From positions 186,001 to 250,000 of the forward strand of contig CAZBST010000001.1 in NCBI GenBank assembly GCA_964494805.1: a DNA stretch of 64,000 nt, given 5' to 3'. The first letter of the stretch is position 1, and every line of letters begins with the position of its first letter. Position numbers and translations under genes: made by a program. Under the pieces are notes generated by a model, which was given only the letters and a program-made list of their open reading frames with translations, was not told where the DNA came from and ran no database searches. Below, in pieces: positions 1-9,009 of the stretch. This DNA comes from CAIYOL01 sp964494805 (lineage in GTDB: Bacteria; Planctomycetota; Phycisphaerae; Sedimentisphaerales; Anaerobacaceae).

Positions 1-3
1 GTT

Positions 4-504
4 TCAATCCATCCGTTCCGGGTCTTCTGCCTCCGGCTGTTCTGATTGTTTTCGTTCCTTGTCTCTCGTTCCTCGTCCTTTGCCTGTTCGTTTTTGGGGT
101 TTCGTTTCGCCGGCTGTCTGGGAAATAGAATCTGTTTTAATATCTTCGATTTGTCTATGCTCGGCACACAGAATCAAAGCTCGCATAATCCGGTCCGAGA
201 GATGAATGTCCTTCTCGATGTCTTGCAGTTTGCTGCCCTCGGCCTTGAAATAACAAAGGATATACGTTCCTTTGCCTTTGCCGTTAATTTCGTAGGCGAG
301 CTTCCGGTCGTCCCATTTTTTTATCGAAACAATTTCAGCACTTGCCTTTTCTAATATACCTTTGATGGCTGCAGTGACCCCATCCCAGTCTGTTGTTGCT
401 TCAGCCGAGTCGACAAGAAACATCGCCTCGTATAATTTGGGCTCGCCTTTTGCCTTTTTTTTGCGAGATGGCGCCTTTTTCTTATTCTCAATAACAGTAT
501 CCAA
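4..504 (-). CDS. rpsF: Small ribosomal subunit protein bS6
   Basis: Ribosomal protein bS6, which binds 16S rRNA with bS18 in the platform of the small subunit. The 166-residue product has a bS6 core from about residue 23 (KLYEAMFLVDSAEA) to 120. A lysine-rich N-terminal extension and a charged, disordered C-terminal tail make it longer than the roughly 95-135 residues usual for the family. The start is a TTG at 504, placed 8 nt after a strong AGGAGG, and the stop is at 4-6. It lies downstream of pth in the same direction, as in many bacteria, so rpsR or ssb may follow beyond the left edge. Confidence 0.95.
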   Translation of the reverse strand: MDTVIENKKKAPSRKKKAKGEPKLYEAMFLVDSAEATTDWDGVTAAIKGILEKASAEIVSIKKWDDRKLAYEINGKGKGTYILCYFKAEGSKLQDIEKDIHLSDRIMRALILCAEHRQIEDIKTDSISQTAGETKPQKRTGKGRGTRDKERKQSEQPEAEDPERMD

Positions 505-552
505 ACCAAATACCTCCTGTTTCCCGCCTCAGCCGCGCTTGTTTTAGCGGGC

Positions 553-1128
553 CTATGGCGGATTAAACTTATTCATTGTCGCTCTTATTCCATATTCAAG
601 CCAGCAAAGCACGGCGTCCCGTGCCTTGGTAATTGCCTTCTCCAGCAGCGGCTTGTCTGCCTCTGCTGGTTTGCCGAGAACATAATCATAAGCATCTTCT
701 TCATTGCTTGGGCCGATGCCAATTCGCAATCGGCTTATGTTCTCCGTGCCGAGTTTCTCTATCACGTCAGCCAAACCATTGTGGCCGCCGGCCGAACCTT
801 TCATCCTCAAACGAATCTTTCCCGGCGGCAACGCCATATCATCCAGCACCACGAGCAAATTACTCGACGCAACTTTGTAAAAACCCGTCGCCGTCGCAAC
901 AACCTGGCCGCTGCAGTTCATAAACCGCATCGGTTTTAACAATATCAGTTTTTTTTCTGCAAATTCACCTGACCCTAAGCGGGCATTGAATCTTTTTTTT
1001 CTTACGTCTATCTTTAGCGCTTCTGCCAACGAATCTATTACTCTAAAACCGATATTGTGCCGCGTATTAACATACTTTTTGCCTGGGTTTCCCAGGCCGA
1101 CAACCATTCTAATCTCAGGCCCATCCAT
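553..1128 (-). CDS. pth: Peptidyl-tRNA hydrolase
   Basis: Cytoplasmic esterase that releases peptides from prematurely dissociated peptidyl-tRNA. The 191-residue length is typical. Visible family motifs are GLGNPGKKYVNTRHNIGF near residues 11-28, with the catalytic His in NTRHN, then MRFMNCSG and the DDMALPPGKIRLR...GSAGGHNGL block. The ATG directly abuts the stop codon of the bL25 gene, so the two are probably translated from one message. The order prs-ctc-pth-rpsF is a widely conserved bacterial arrangement. Confidence 0.97.
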   Translation of the reverse strand: MDGPEIRMVVGLGNPGKKYVNTRHNIGFRVIDSLAEALKIDVRKKRFNARLGSGEFAEKKLILLKPMRFMNCSGQVVATATGFYKVASSNLLVVLDDMALPPGKIRLRMKGSAGGHNGLADVIEKLGTENISRLRIGIGPSNEEDAYDYVLGKPAEADKPLLEKAITKARDAVLCWLEYGIRATMNKFNPP

Positions 1129-1815
1129 CTATTCTTTGGTTTTTTTGGTCTCTTCTTCCGGTTTCTCTTCTGCTTCCTCTTCCACTGCTTCTTCCTTGAC
1201 TTCGCCGATGACTTCAGGAGCAGCTGGCATTTCCTCTTCGAGTTCTTCGGTGGTCTTGGCGGCGGCAACCATGCTGCAGGTAACCAGCAGTGTTGTCGGT
1301 GCACTTACCAGCTTGACCCCGCTGGGTAGTTCTACATCACTGGCATGCAGCGTGTCACCAAGACCTATTTCTTTCACATTAACAACAATGACCTCAGGAA
1401 TATCAGTTACTTTACACTCAATTTCCAGACTGTTTGTATGCATCTCGATGACGCCTCCCTCATGTGTGCCTTTAGCCGTGCCCTTCAGCTCAACGGGAAC
1501 TGCTACTTGGACTGTCTCGGTTACATCGACCCTCATCAGGTCCACATGGATAATATCTCTGCCGAGATGGTCGTATTGCAGCTCCTTTACAATCATCTTT
1601 TCCTGCTTTTTGCCGATTTGCACATCCATCACCCGATGTCCGTGATGCAGCTCTTCGACCAGATTATGTGCATCAAGCGAAATAGACACCGGTTCTTCCT
1701 TGTGTCCATACACAATTGCGGGTATCCGGCCGCCCTTGCGTACTTTCGCCGCCTGGCTTGAGCCGGTCTGTTCTCGAATTTCTGCCTTTAACAACAAACT
1801 CTTTTCCATAATCAC
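1129..1815 (-). CDS. rplY: Large ribosomal subunit protein bL25 (CTC form)
   Basis: Long, two-domain form of bL25 (general stress protein CTC), which binds 5S rRNA. The 228-residue product has the N-terminal 5S-binding domain (residues 1-95, including GRIPAIVYG) and the beta-rich TL5/CTC C-terminal domain to about 190. A strongly acidic Glu/Lys tail ends at TKKTKE. The tail is low-complexity and is common in this form. It lies between prs and pth, 23 nt after prs, in a tight operon. The symbol ctc is equally used. Confidence 0.95.
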   Translation of the reverse strand: MIMEKSLLLKAEIREQTGSSQAAKVRKGGRIPAIVYGHKEEPVSISLDAHNLVEELHHGHRVMDVQIGKKQEKMIVKELQYDHLGRDIIHVDLMRVDVTETVQVAVPVELKGTAKGTHEGGVIEMHTNSLEIECKVTDIPEVIVVNVKEIGLGDTLHASDVELPSGVKLVSAPTTLLVTCSMVAAAKTTEELEEEMPAAPEVIGEVKEEAVEEEAEEKPEEETKKTKE

Positions 1816-1838
1816 CTCTGTCTAATTTAAATCTCAGC

Positions 1839-2792
1839 TCAAAATCCTTCGAATAGGTTGCTGACCGATTTATTCTTGTGAATTCTTTTTATCGCCTCGC
1901 CTAACATTGCAGAAACACTTAAAACCTTGATATTGCGCAGCTTCTTGGTTTTCTTATTCTGCGGTATGGTATCGGTAACCACCACCTCATCTATCGGCGC
2001 CCTGCTAAGATGTTTCAGTGCCTCTCCTGCAAATACACCATGTGTTGCGCCGACATATATTTTTTCAGCTCCACGTTTCTTAACCAGCTTGGCAGCGCTG
2101 CACACCGTCCCGGCGGTGGCGATGATGTCATCGCACATTAAAACATTTCTGCCTTTCACGTCCCCGATGATTTCCCGTGCCTCCACTTTGCTGCCGCTCA
2201 TTCGTCTTTTGTGTACAATTGCCAGGTCCCCGCCCAGATGTGAAGTATACCGCGATGCTGTCTTTATATTACCGACATCCGGCGAAACCACCGTCAGCTT
2301 GCTGATTTTCTTCTCCTTGAAATACTTGTTCAGTACCAGTTCGCCGGTCAGGTGGTCGACCGGTATATCAAAAAATCCCTGAAGCTGCTGTGCGTGCAAA
2401 TCTATCGCTAGCACTCTGTTGGCCCCGGCACAAGTTATAAGATTGGCCGTCAGTTTTGCGGTAATTGGCACCCGGCCTTCGTCTTTCCTATCCTGCCGTG
2501 CATACCCAAAGTAGGGTATGACCGCAGTAACTCGGCTGGCGCTGGCCCTTCGCAGACAGTCTAAATAGATTAAAAGCTCAACTAAATGTTCATCAACCGG
2601 TTTGCAGGTTGACTGCACAACAAAACAATCCCTTCCGCGAACATCATCCTCTACCCGGATAAATTTTTCACCGTCGGGGAATCTATCTATCTTCGCAGCG
2701 CCGAGAGAAATCCCAAGGTACTTGCAAACTGCACCGGCAAGCGCCGCATTACTGCTGCCGGAAAATACCTTTAAGCTATCGTTTAGTGGCAT
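1839..2792 (-). CDS. prs: Ribose-phosphate pyrophosphokinase
   Basis: Makes PRPP from ribose 5-phosphate and ATP, feeding purine, pyrimidine, histidine and tryptophan synthesis. At 317 residues it matches the class I enzyme. Recognisable blocks are FPDGEKFIRVEDDVRGRDCF near the N-terminus, YFGYARQDRK (flexible-loop region), DLHAQQLQGFFDIPVDHL and the PRPP-binding loop CDDIIATAGTV. It sits between the glmU-like gene and ctc, an arrangement common in bacteria. Confidence 0.97.
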   Translation of the reverse strand: MPLNDSLKVFSGSSNAALAGAVCKYLGISLGAAKIDRFPDGEKFIRVEDDVRGRDCFVVQSTCKPVDEHLVELLIYLDCLRRASASRVTAVIPYFGYARQDRKDEGRVPITAKLTANLITCAGANRVLAIDLHAQQLQGFFDIPVDHLTGELVLNKYFKEKKISKLTVVSPDVGNIKTASRYTSHLGGDLAIVHKRRMSGSKVEAREIIGDVKGRNVLMCDDIIATAGTVCSAAKLVKKRGAEKIYVGATHGVFAGEALKHLSRAPIDEVVVTDTIPQNKKTKKLRNIKVLSVSAMLGEAIKRIHKNKSVSNLFEGF

Positions 2793-2823
2793 TGTTTTCC
2801 CGCCTTTACTTTAATATCCTTGT

Positions 2824-3573
2824 TTATTTTTTTGAGAGTCTGTTCTCCATAATCCTATTTATTTGCTGAAGCTGTTCGTTGGTGTTGACGCTCATCGCCT
2901 CTTCGGGCCTCAGTACTGTAGCCGCAGCGACCTTATGCCCGCCTGCTATGATAATTGAGATTGCATCTGTTAGATAGTATTCTTTCTTGGTATTATCCGG
3001 CTTAACCTTCACCAGCGCCTCGAAAAGCATTTTGTTGTCAAATACGTAATAGCTCGGGTTGATCTCCTTAATCTTCAACTGCTCACTCGTGCAGTCGTTG
3101 TGCTCCACAATCGTCGTAATATTGCCGCCCGAGCTCCTGCAGATGCGTCCATACCCGGTCGGGTCGTCTAAAATTGCCGTCGCCAGCGTCGCCGCTGCTT
3201 TTTCGGCCTCGTGCTTCTTTATAACTTCCTTTAGTGTCTCGGCACGGATTAATGGCCCGTCACCGCAAAGCACTAGTGTCTCGCCGTCGAAACCGTTGAG
3301 ATGCTCCTTGCAGCACAGAACTGCGTGGGCTGTTCCTTTCTGCTGCTTCTGCCGCACCCACACCACGTCGGCATCGGCCTCGAACTTCTTTTTTACCTGC
3401 TCAGCGCCGAAGCCGACCACAACGTATATCTTTTCGACACCCGCTCCCCGGCAGGCGTCCAGCACATACGCCAGCATCGGCCGTCCGCACACCTCATGCA
3501 GAACCTTCGGCGTATCTGTTTTCATCCTGCTGCTAATTCCTGCTGCCAGAATTATTGCTGCTCTTTCTGTCAT
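2824..3573 (-). CDS. GlmU-like nucleotidyltransferase, N-terminal domain only
   Basis: Resembles the uridylyltransferase half of GlmU, which makes UDP-GlcNAc from GlcNAc-1-phosphate and UTP. The nucleotide-binding signature ILAAGISSRMKTDTPKVLHE is at residues 8-27, followed by VVVGFGAEQV, QQKGTAHAVLCC, LVLCGDGPLI and EINPSYYVFD. The product is 249 residues, so the left-handed beta-helix acetyltransferase half of bifunctional GlmU (about 450 residues) is absent. The ORF ends cleanly in an operon, so this looks like a genuine single-domain form. An acetyltransferase must then be encoded elsewhere, or the substrate differs. Confidence 0.88.
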   Translation of the reverse strand: MTERAAIILAAGISSRMKTDTPKVLHEVCGRPMLAYVLDACRGAGVEKIYVVVGFGAEQVKKKFEADADVVWVRQKQQKGTAHAVLCCKEHLNGFDGETLVLCGDGPLIRAETLKEVIKKHEAEKAAATLATAILDDPTGYGRICRSSGGNITTIVEHNDCTSEQLKIKEINPSYYVFDNKMLFEALVKVKPDNTKKEYYLTDAISIIIAGGHKVAAATVLRPEEAMSVNTNEQLQQINRIMENRLSKK

Positions 3574-3619
3574 ACTTCCTTAGCGTTTACTTTTTAATTT
3601 TAAGCTTTAAACTTCCTAA

Positions 3620-3691
3620 CTACCCGGCTAGGACTCGAACCTAGAATGTAGGCACCAAAAGCCTATGTGTTACCGATTACACCACCGGGTA
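3620..3691 (-). tRNA. tRNA-Gln (anticodon TTG)
   Basis: Read on the minus strand, this folds as a cloverleaf. The acceptor TACCCGG pairs with CCGGGTA, the anticodon stem TAGGC/GCCTA encloses the loop TTTTGGT with anticodon TTG, and the T arm contains GGTTCGAGTCC. The discriminator is G. No CCA is encoded, so it must be added after transcription. The window also encodes glutaminyl-tRNA synthetase (46.0-47.7 kb), so direct charging is available. Confidence 0.95.
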
Positions 3692-4098
3692 ACTCTCCTG
3701 AAAAATACCAAAGCTGCGTATTTCGAAAATACCTTTTGCTCTTATTTGACTCGAGCTCTTCGTTATGTCACGGAGACCGTCTTGTCCCGGCCGATTTGGC
3801 CCTGTCGGAGGCTTGAGTCAGCCATGCCGTGAAAACTGCTGACCCCATGGAAAGTCAAAAATCAAATTTACACTTTTAATTTTGAACTTTTAACTTCCGT
3901 TGCTACCCCGTGCGACAGGGCATTTTTCAAAAGGAGGAATATACCTGATTTACAACTGCTAATCAACCTTTTTCCTTTTTTTCTGGAAAACGCCCTTTTT
4001 CGCACTAAAAACCGCGTTTTTTGATTCTGTTGGACATAACAAAGCTTAAAAATATAATAATAAGAACGCTCCAGTTTTATTGCGAGAAAGGGAATCTC
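3692..4098. other. Intergenic region, no gene seen
   Basis: About 400 bases between tRNA-Gln and the first of two membrane-protein genes. A GC-rich stretch (about 3775-3830) and AT-rich simple sequence are visible. I found no convincing ORF, RNA gene or terminator. An AAAAGGAGGAAT at 3930-3941 looks like a ribosome-binding site but leads to no sustained reading frame. Confidence 0.5.
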
Positions 4099-4689
4099 GT
4101 GACCAAAATGCAGATAATAGCCAAGGCCGTCCTCACTTTCCTCGGCCTCAGCGCCTTCGTAAACCTCAGCCAGAATTTTAGAACGATGACATCCTTGTCA
4201 GAAACTCAAGACTCATCCGTATTTCAGGTTGTATTATTCTCGGCTTTCGTGGCAATCTTACTCATAGCGACGGTATATTGGCTCATCCTTAAGAACGACT
4301 GGCTGGTCCGCAAAATTGCTGACGGCTCCGGTGAAAACCTCGACCTAGGAGACGAAATCCTTTGGCTGACCGCTTCTCTCAGAATGGTTGCGCTTTTCTA
4401 CGGCTTACTCTTGCTCTCGAGTTCAATTACGACAATACTCAACATACTCGCCTTGCCCTTCTATCTGCGTCCCCTCGTAAGCGAAATATTCACCTTCAGA
4501 ACCTTTCCAAAATCACTTGCTTTCGCTCCCCACTTGTGGTCATATATGACATACAATTTCTTCGAAGCTCTTCTGGCTGTTTACTTGCTTTGCGGCTGGC
4601 CGCAATTTATTCGCTACCAGTTGAATCTCCGCAAATCTAAATTATCTCTCGACAAAAAATTAAACATAAAAGGAATCAAAAATGAATAA
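4099..4689 (+). CDS. Unknown multi-pass membrane protein (first of a pair)
   Basis: No family recognised. About four hydrophobic segments can be seen: near the start (AKAVLTFLGLSAFVN), VVLFSAFVAILLIATVYWLI, MVALFYGLLLLSSSITTIL, and ALLAVYLLCGWPQFIRYQL at the end. I prefer the GTG at 4099 because AAAGGGAA precedes it by about 7 nt. An in-frame TTG at 4021 and an ATG at 4108 are alternatives. It overlaps the next gene by 8 nt and shares its plan and its ending (VYLLCG.P.F.R), so the two are probably paralogues. Confidence 0.7.
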   Translation: MTKMQIIAKAVLTFLGLSAFVNLSQNFRTMTSLSETQDSSVFQVVLFSAFVAILLIATVYWLILKNDWLVRKIADGSGENLDLGDEILWLTASLRMVALFYGLLLLSSSITTILNILALPFYLRPLVSEIFTFRTFPKSLAFAPHLWSYMTYNFFEALLAVYLLCGWPQFIRYQLNLRKSKLSLDKKLNIKGIKNE

Positions 4690-5248
4690 AATGCACACTC
4701 TTGCCAAAATAGCACTCGCAACAATAGGAATCTACTTCATTATTCGCCTGCTGTCCCAACTGCCGTTCGCAATTTTCTATTTTCGTATAAAACCATCCTG
4801 GGAAACTGCAGCATCCTCTCTTCTCTCGTTATTGCTTATTGCAGGGCTTATCGCATTATTGTTTTTTCTATTCTTTTACAAAAACGAAAGTTTGGCCAAA
4901 AAAATTGTCGGCTCGGAACAACTGCCCGAACCGGAATCTCAAATTCAATGGCTTCCTGTAGCGCTGCGCCTTATTTGCATTGCCAGTGGAATTTATTTCC
5001 TCAGTAATTTCATCTGGCATAGCACATCTATCATAGGAACACTCGCCGCTTTCAGAACCAGTTCCCAAAATATTAATGGCAGTACTTATGTCAGTTCTTA
5101 CTATCCTCCATTCAATTACCGAAGCCTGTTGCCGTCAATCCTTATGCTTATATGTGGTGTTTACCTCCTCTGTGGAGCCCCTCATTTCGTTCGTTGGCAT
5201 GTAAAAAAGATTTTGCAGCACTGCAAAAAACAAACAGAGATGACATAA
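4682..5248 (+). CDS. Unknown multi-pass membrane protein (second of a pair)
   Basis: A 188-residue protein with about four membrane segments: AKIALATIGIYFIIRLL, SLLSLLLIAGLIALLFFLFFY, LICIASGIYFLSNFIWH and SILMLICGVYLLCGAPHFVRW. The layout and the closing motif match the upstream gene, so the pair probably arose by duplication. The ATG overlaps the previous stop by 8 nt, which suggests translational coupling. It converges with ftsK, leaving only 23 nt between stops. Function unknown. Confidence 0.72.
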   Translation: MNKMHTLAKIALATIGIYFIIRLLSQLPFAIFYFRIKPSWETAASSLLSLLLIAGLIALLFFLFFYKNESLAKKIVGSEQLPEPESQIQWLPVALRLICIASGIYFLSNFIWHSTSIIGTLAAFRTSSQNINGSTYVSSYYPPFNYRSLLPSILMLICGVYLLCGAPHFVRWHVKKILQHCKKQTEMT

Positions 5249-5271
5249 CCGCTCTCCCCCGTTCTCGCTTC

Positions 5272-7662
5272 TCAGTAGGCTTCCTTATCGACCGAGACAT
5301 AGCCGCGTTGTCCTTCGCTTACATAATTTGGCCCGAACGAATCCTCATCCTCGTCTGGTTCCTTGCCTGCTTCTGCTTCCATCTCCATCTTCTCACGCAG
5401 CTTTTCATACTCCTTAAGCGTCATCAGGACTTCCCGTGCTTGGCTGCCCTTATATTCACCCAAAATGCCCGCACCGGCCATAATCTCTATTATCCGCGAA
5501 GCACGTGCATAACCAATACCAAGTTTGCGCTGCAGCAGTGACACGCTGCCGCGCTGGCTTTCCAGAATAATCTGGACCGCATCGTCAAACAGTTCGTCTT
5601 TGACCATCTCGGAAGTATCTATGCGATTAAGCGATGTAAGCTCCGGATGGAACTGCGGCTCAGCTATCTCCTTTAAGTACTTGACGATACGCTGAACCTC
5701 CATCTCATCTACAAATGTCCCCTGTGCACGCACCAGCTCGCTTGAGCCGGGCTTCAGAAACAGCATATCACCCTGTCCAAGTAACGCTTCTGCGCCGTTC
5801 TGGTCAAGGACTATTCGGCTGTCTAATCTCGCCGCAACACGAAAACCTATTCTTGTCGGCATATTCGACTTTATCAGCCCGGTAACCACTGTCGCCTGTG
5901 GACGCTGCGTAGCCAATACAATATGAATGCCAATCGCCCGGCTTTTCTGCGCAAGACGAACTATATAAGCTTCTATCTCCTTGGATGCCGTCATCATCAA
6001 ATCCGCAAGTTCATCGATTACTATCACAATGTATGGCAGCTTCTTTGGAATTTTCGCCTCCTCCTCGGTGCTGTCTGGTCCGAATCGCTCGATAATCTCC
6101 TTGGTGCTAAGTCTGTTGTACTCGGCAATATTCTTTACTCTCGCCTCAGCAAAAAGCGCATACCGCTCATCCATTTTTACCGTTGCCCATTCGAGTATCT
6201 GCACTGCACGCTGTGTCTCGGTAACTATCGGTGACATCAGGTGCGGGATGGTATTAAAAGCCGTCATCTCAACCATCTTCGGGTCAATCAAAATCAGCTT
6301 TACCTCGTCCGGCCGTTTCGTAAGCAGTATCCCCGTGATGATACTGTTGATACAGACACTTTTGCCCGACCCTGTTGTGCCGGCTATAAGCAAATGCGGC
6401 ATCGTCGTCAGGTCTGAAACAAGTGCTTCGCCGGACGAATCCTTCCCTAAGAAAAGAGGTATCTCCATCTCCTGCGGCTTATCCCCGGCTAATTGTATCA
6501 GGTCTTTAACGCGAACCTTTTCTTTTTCGCTGTTCGGCACCTCGATACCTATTGTATGTTTGCCCGGTAGCGGTGCTACAACACGAACCGCACCGACTCC
6601 CAGTGCGCGTGCCATATCATTTGAAAGTGTGCTAATCTGGTTGACCTTTACTCCCGCTGCAAGCTCCAGCTCGAACATCGTTATAACAGGCCCGGTATCG
6701 GCCGCTACCACGTGCGCATTAACGTTAAACTCCGTCAGCAGCTTCTCCAGCGCATTAGCTTTGGACTTTATTACCTTTTCTTGAATCGATGCGAAGGTCC
6801 GCTCCGGCTCACTCAGCAGCTCTAATGGCGGCAGTGTATAATCCTCATAGTCCGCTGAGGGATGGCTTGCACCGCTCGTTGGCGCGTACGCCTTAACCGT
6901 TCTGCGAGAGTGCAACGATATTAGATTCAATTGTCTCGGCTCTACTGTCACGGCAGCGCCGACCGCTATCTCCCCCTCGTCTTCATCATAGTCACTTTCA
7001 AATTGCACTTCCTCCACCTTAGCCGAAAGCTGCCTTTGCTTGGCGCTTAATTTCTGCCATATCTCGCTTAGCACCTGCGACTGTTGCCTCGCCGCTGACC
7101 ATACCGGCACTGCCGCGCCGACCATTCTTCCAAGTGCGAAACCAAGACCCCCGAACACCGCCGCCATAAAAGTATCTGCTAACAAAACAGTTCCGACGAC
7201 CCACGTAGCCGTAATCAGTATGAATGTTCCAAGCAGAGCAAAATGGCTCCGCAAAAATTCCGTTACTCCAATCCCGAGAATTCCCCCGGAACCCATCGGA
7301 AAATTAAAAACGCTGTGAGGCCGCAGAAGATAAAAACTGCTCGAAGCCGCCGCCATCACAAGCAGCAGGCCTATTGTTCGCAAAATGCCCTGATTGATGG
7401 TCCGATGCGCCATCCTCACCCCTAAAATGCAGATCACCGAAATTAATATTACGAACACCCCTGGCCCGATGTAATACAATAAATAATATGCGCAAAAAGC
7501 CCCTATCGTCCCGCACCAGTTAGCTGGCGGCTCGTTATGAGGCCATACGAACCTGCTCGGCCAATCACCAATGTTGAAACTAATACAACTACAAAGTAGC
7601 ACCAGCGCCGCGGCAATGCCAAGACATTCTGCTGCTACTACGTATGACTTTTTTTCTTTCAA
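5272..7662 (-). CDS. ftsK: DNA translocase FtsK/SpoIIIE
   Basis: Septum-associated motor that pumps chromosomal DNA during division and helps dimer resolution. In 796 residues it has four or five N-terminal membrane segments (about residues 8-175), a short acidic linker, the alpha/beta motor with Walker A GTTGSGKS at 428-435 and Walker B (YIVIVIDELADL), and a C-terminal winged-helix gamma domain (QRGSVSLLQRKLGIGYARAS) that reads KOPS-like sequences. The linker is short compared with E. coli FtsK. The called start is TTG with a weak ribosome-binding site. No in-frame ATG or GTG lies between it and the upstream stop codon. Confidence 0.95.
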   Translation of the reverse strand: MKEKKSYVVAAECLGIAAALVLLCSCISFNIGDWPSRFVWPHNEPPANWCGTIGAFCAYYLLYYIGPGVFVILISVICILGVRMAHRTINQGILRTIGLLLVMAAASSSFYLLRPHSVFNFPMGSGGILGIGVTEFLRSHFALLGTFILITATWVVGTVLLADTFMAAVFGGLGFALGRMVGAAVPVWSAARQQSQVLSEIWQKLSAKQRQLSAKVEEVQFESDYDEDEGEIAVGAAVTVEPRQLNLISLHSRRTVKAYAPTSGASHPSADYEDYTLPPLELLSEPERTFASIQEKVIKSKANALEKLLTEFNVNAHVVAADTGPVITMFELELAAGVKVNQISTLSNDMARALGVGAVRVVAPLPGKHTIGIEVPNSEKEKVRVKDLIQLAGDKPQEMEIPLFLGKDSSGEALVSDLTTMPHLLIAGTTGSGKSVCINSIITGILLTKRPDEVKLILIDPKMVEMTAFNTIPHLMSPIVTETQRAVQILEWATVKMDERYALFAEARVKNIAEYNRLSTKEIIERFGPDSTEEEAKIPKKLPYIVIVIDELADLMMTASKEIEAYIVRLAQKSRAIGIHIVLATQRPQATVVTGLIKSNMPTRIGFRVAARLDSRIVLDQNGAEALLGQGDMLFLKPGSSELVRAQGTFVDEMEVQRIVKYLKEIAEPQFHPELTSLNRIDTSEMVKDELFDDAVQIILESQRGSVSLLQRKLGIGYARASRIIEIMAGAGILGEYKGSQAREVLMTLKEYEKLREKMEMEAEAGKEPDEDEDSFGPNYVSEGQRGYVSVDKEAY

Positions 7663-7760
7663 AGGTTCAAGTCCGATAAAAAAATTCTTATCAATCCAGA
7701 CACCCGCTCTTGGTTACAAATTTTATATCGGCTACCCCTCCACGTTTTCTGCAGAATTTG

Positions 7761-7775
7761 CCCGCCTTAGGCGGG
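7761..7775. terminator. Possible hairpin between ftsK and the GH100-like gene
   Basis: A perfect 6-bp inverted repeat, CCCGCC-TTA-GGCGGG, followed on the plus strand by TTTGCTT. It lies downstream of the GH100-like operon. No clean U-run is present on the minus strand, so it may instead be a small dispersed palindrome. Confidence 0.3.
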
Positions 7776-7826
7776 TTTGCTTACCACCCCATTATCATTC
7801 CAGCCGAGGTGCTATCAATCCCTCTT

Positions 7827-9008
7827 TTAATTAGCTTTGTTCTTCCTGATTTCCTCAAAAAAAGGCGTTCTCTTTTCTTCTACGCACTTGGCTGCATAAA
7901 GATACATCGCAGCAGACCAGCTTTGCCAGTCTTCTCCTTGCGGCGTGCCGTCCTGTGCACGGTGCCACTCGTTAAAACCGAATTCTACATCTGCCACACG
8001 CGCAAGCCGATTAAGCTCTGCAAGGGCGATGAGTTTCTTCTCAGCAAGCTTGTATTTTTTAGCAGCCACCAAGGCTGCAATATAAAAGCCACAGATAAAC
8101 GGCCAAATGCCGCCATTGTGGTATTCCCCTGGCTGATTATACTTCTGATATCTCGGCAACCAATCTGGGTCTCCGGGCCTTACATATGGAAAAAAGTTAG
8201 GCGGCAGGTCAATAGCTAAGTCTTCATTTTTTCTCAGTGCTGCACATTCTGTTTCAATCCAGGAAATCAGCTCTCCGGCTCGGGACTGAGAAGCAATACC
8301 TGAAAGAATTGCCAGACTGTTACCCAAAAGGTCAAAACGCTCACTCCTATACACCTTGTAAGACCATAACGCATAATATGGTTTATATCTTAACACCAGA
8401 CCCTCGTGCACATGACGGTTTTGGCGGTCACCTTTAACGGTGAAGCGGCCCATTGCCTCCCGCTGTTTTTCTGCACGCTCATTCTGGCCAAACAGCCGTA
8501 GGTAAATATACACAATTGTGTTCACATACAGCCCATAACCAAGAACCCACTGCTCATCTCTCCAGTCGCTCGTTGGTAGCTGGTCTACAATAACGCGGTC
8601 AGACGGGCTTTGATATTCCATCCATGTCATTGATTTCTGGACAGCTTTATCCAGAAAATCAGTCTCGCCGGTAAATTTGCGAAATAGAGCGACACTCATT
8701 AAGAATAAAGGTGTGCAATCGCTTGACCCTCGGTCAGTCGGGTCATGAACTAATGAAGGAATATGACCAAGCCGACTTTGGTTCTTGGCTACCGTTTCCA
8801 TCGCACGGCGAAGAGATTCAATTAATTTTTTATCTCCGTTCGTCAGAATTCCGAGGGATGATATCATAATATCGCGCGTATACGGTTCGGGGTAACCCCA
8901 TCCTGCTGCACGTGGAAGTCCACGGTATGGTCCATGAGCATTGTGAAGCAGCACCTCTAAAGCGGCCTCCTTGCTCCTGCTTATCAGCTCTTTCTGCCGT
9001 TTGTCCAT
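7827..9008 (-). CDS. GH100-like alpha-glycosidase (invertase / amylo-glucosidase superfamily)
   Basis: A 393-residue (alpha/alpha)6-barrel glycosidase related to alkaline/neutral invertases (GH100) and glycogen-debranching glucosidases. Motifs seen are PEPYTRDIMISSLGIL near residue 43, TSDWRDEQWVLGYG near 150, and PGEYHNGGIWPFICGFY near 295. The last matches the E(Y)H.GG.WP element of the family. EWH...G.P.GEDWQSWSAAMYLYA closes it. No signal peptide, so it is probably cytoplasmic. It is the last gene of a run GH130 / PIG-L / GT4 / this gene, starting 1 nt from the GT4 stop. Substrate not determinable; sucrose or another short glycoside is plausible. Confidence 0.8.
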   Translation of the reverse strand: MDKRQKELISRSKEAALEVLLHNAHGPYRGLPRAAGWGYPEPYTRDIMISSLGILTNGDKKLIESLRRAMETVAKNQSRLGHIPSLVHDPTDRGSSDCTPLFLMSVALFRKFTGETDFLDKAVQKSMTWMEYQSPSDRVIVDQLPTSDWRDEQWVLGYGLYVNTIVYIYLRLFGQNERAEKQREAMGRFTVKGDRQNRHVHEGLVLRYKPYYALWSYKVYRSERFDLLGNSLAILSGIASQSRAGELISWIETECAALRKNEDLAIDLPPNFFPYVRPGDPDWLPRYQKYNQPGEYHNGGIWPFICGFYIAALVAAKKYKLAEKKLIALAELNRLARVADVEFGFNEWHRAQDGTPQGEDWQSWSAAMYLYAAKCVEEKRTPFFEEIRKNKAN

Positions 9009-9009
9009 A

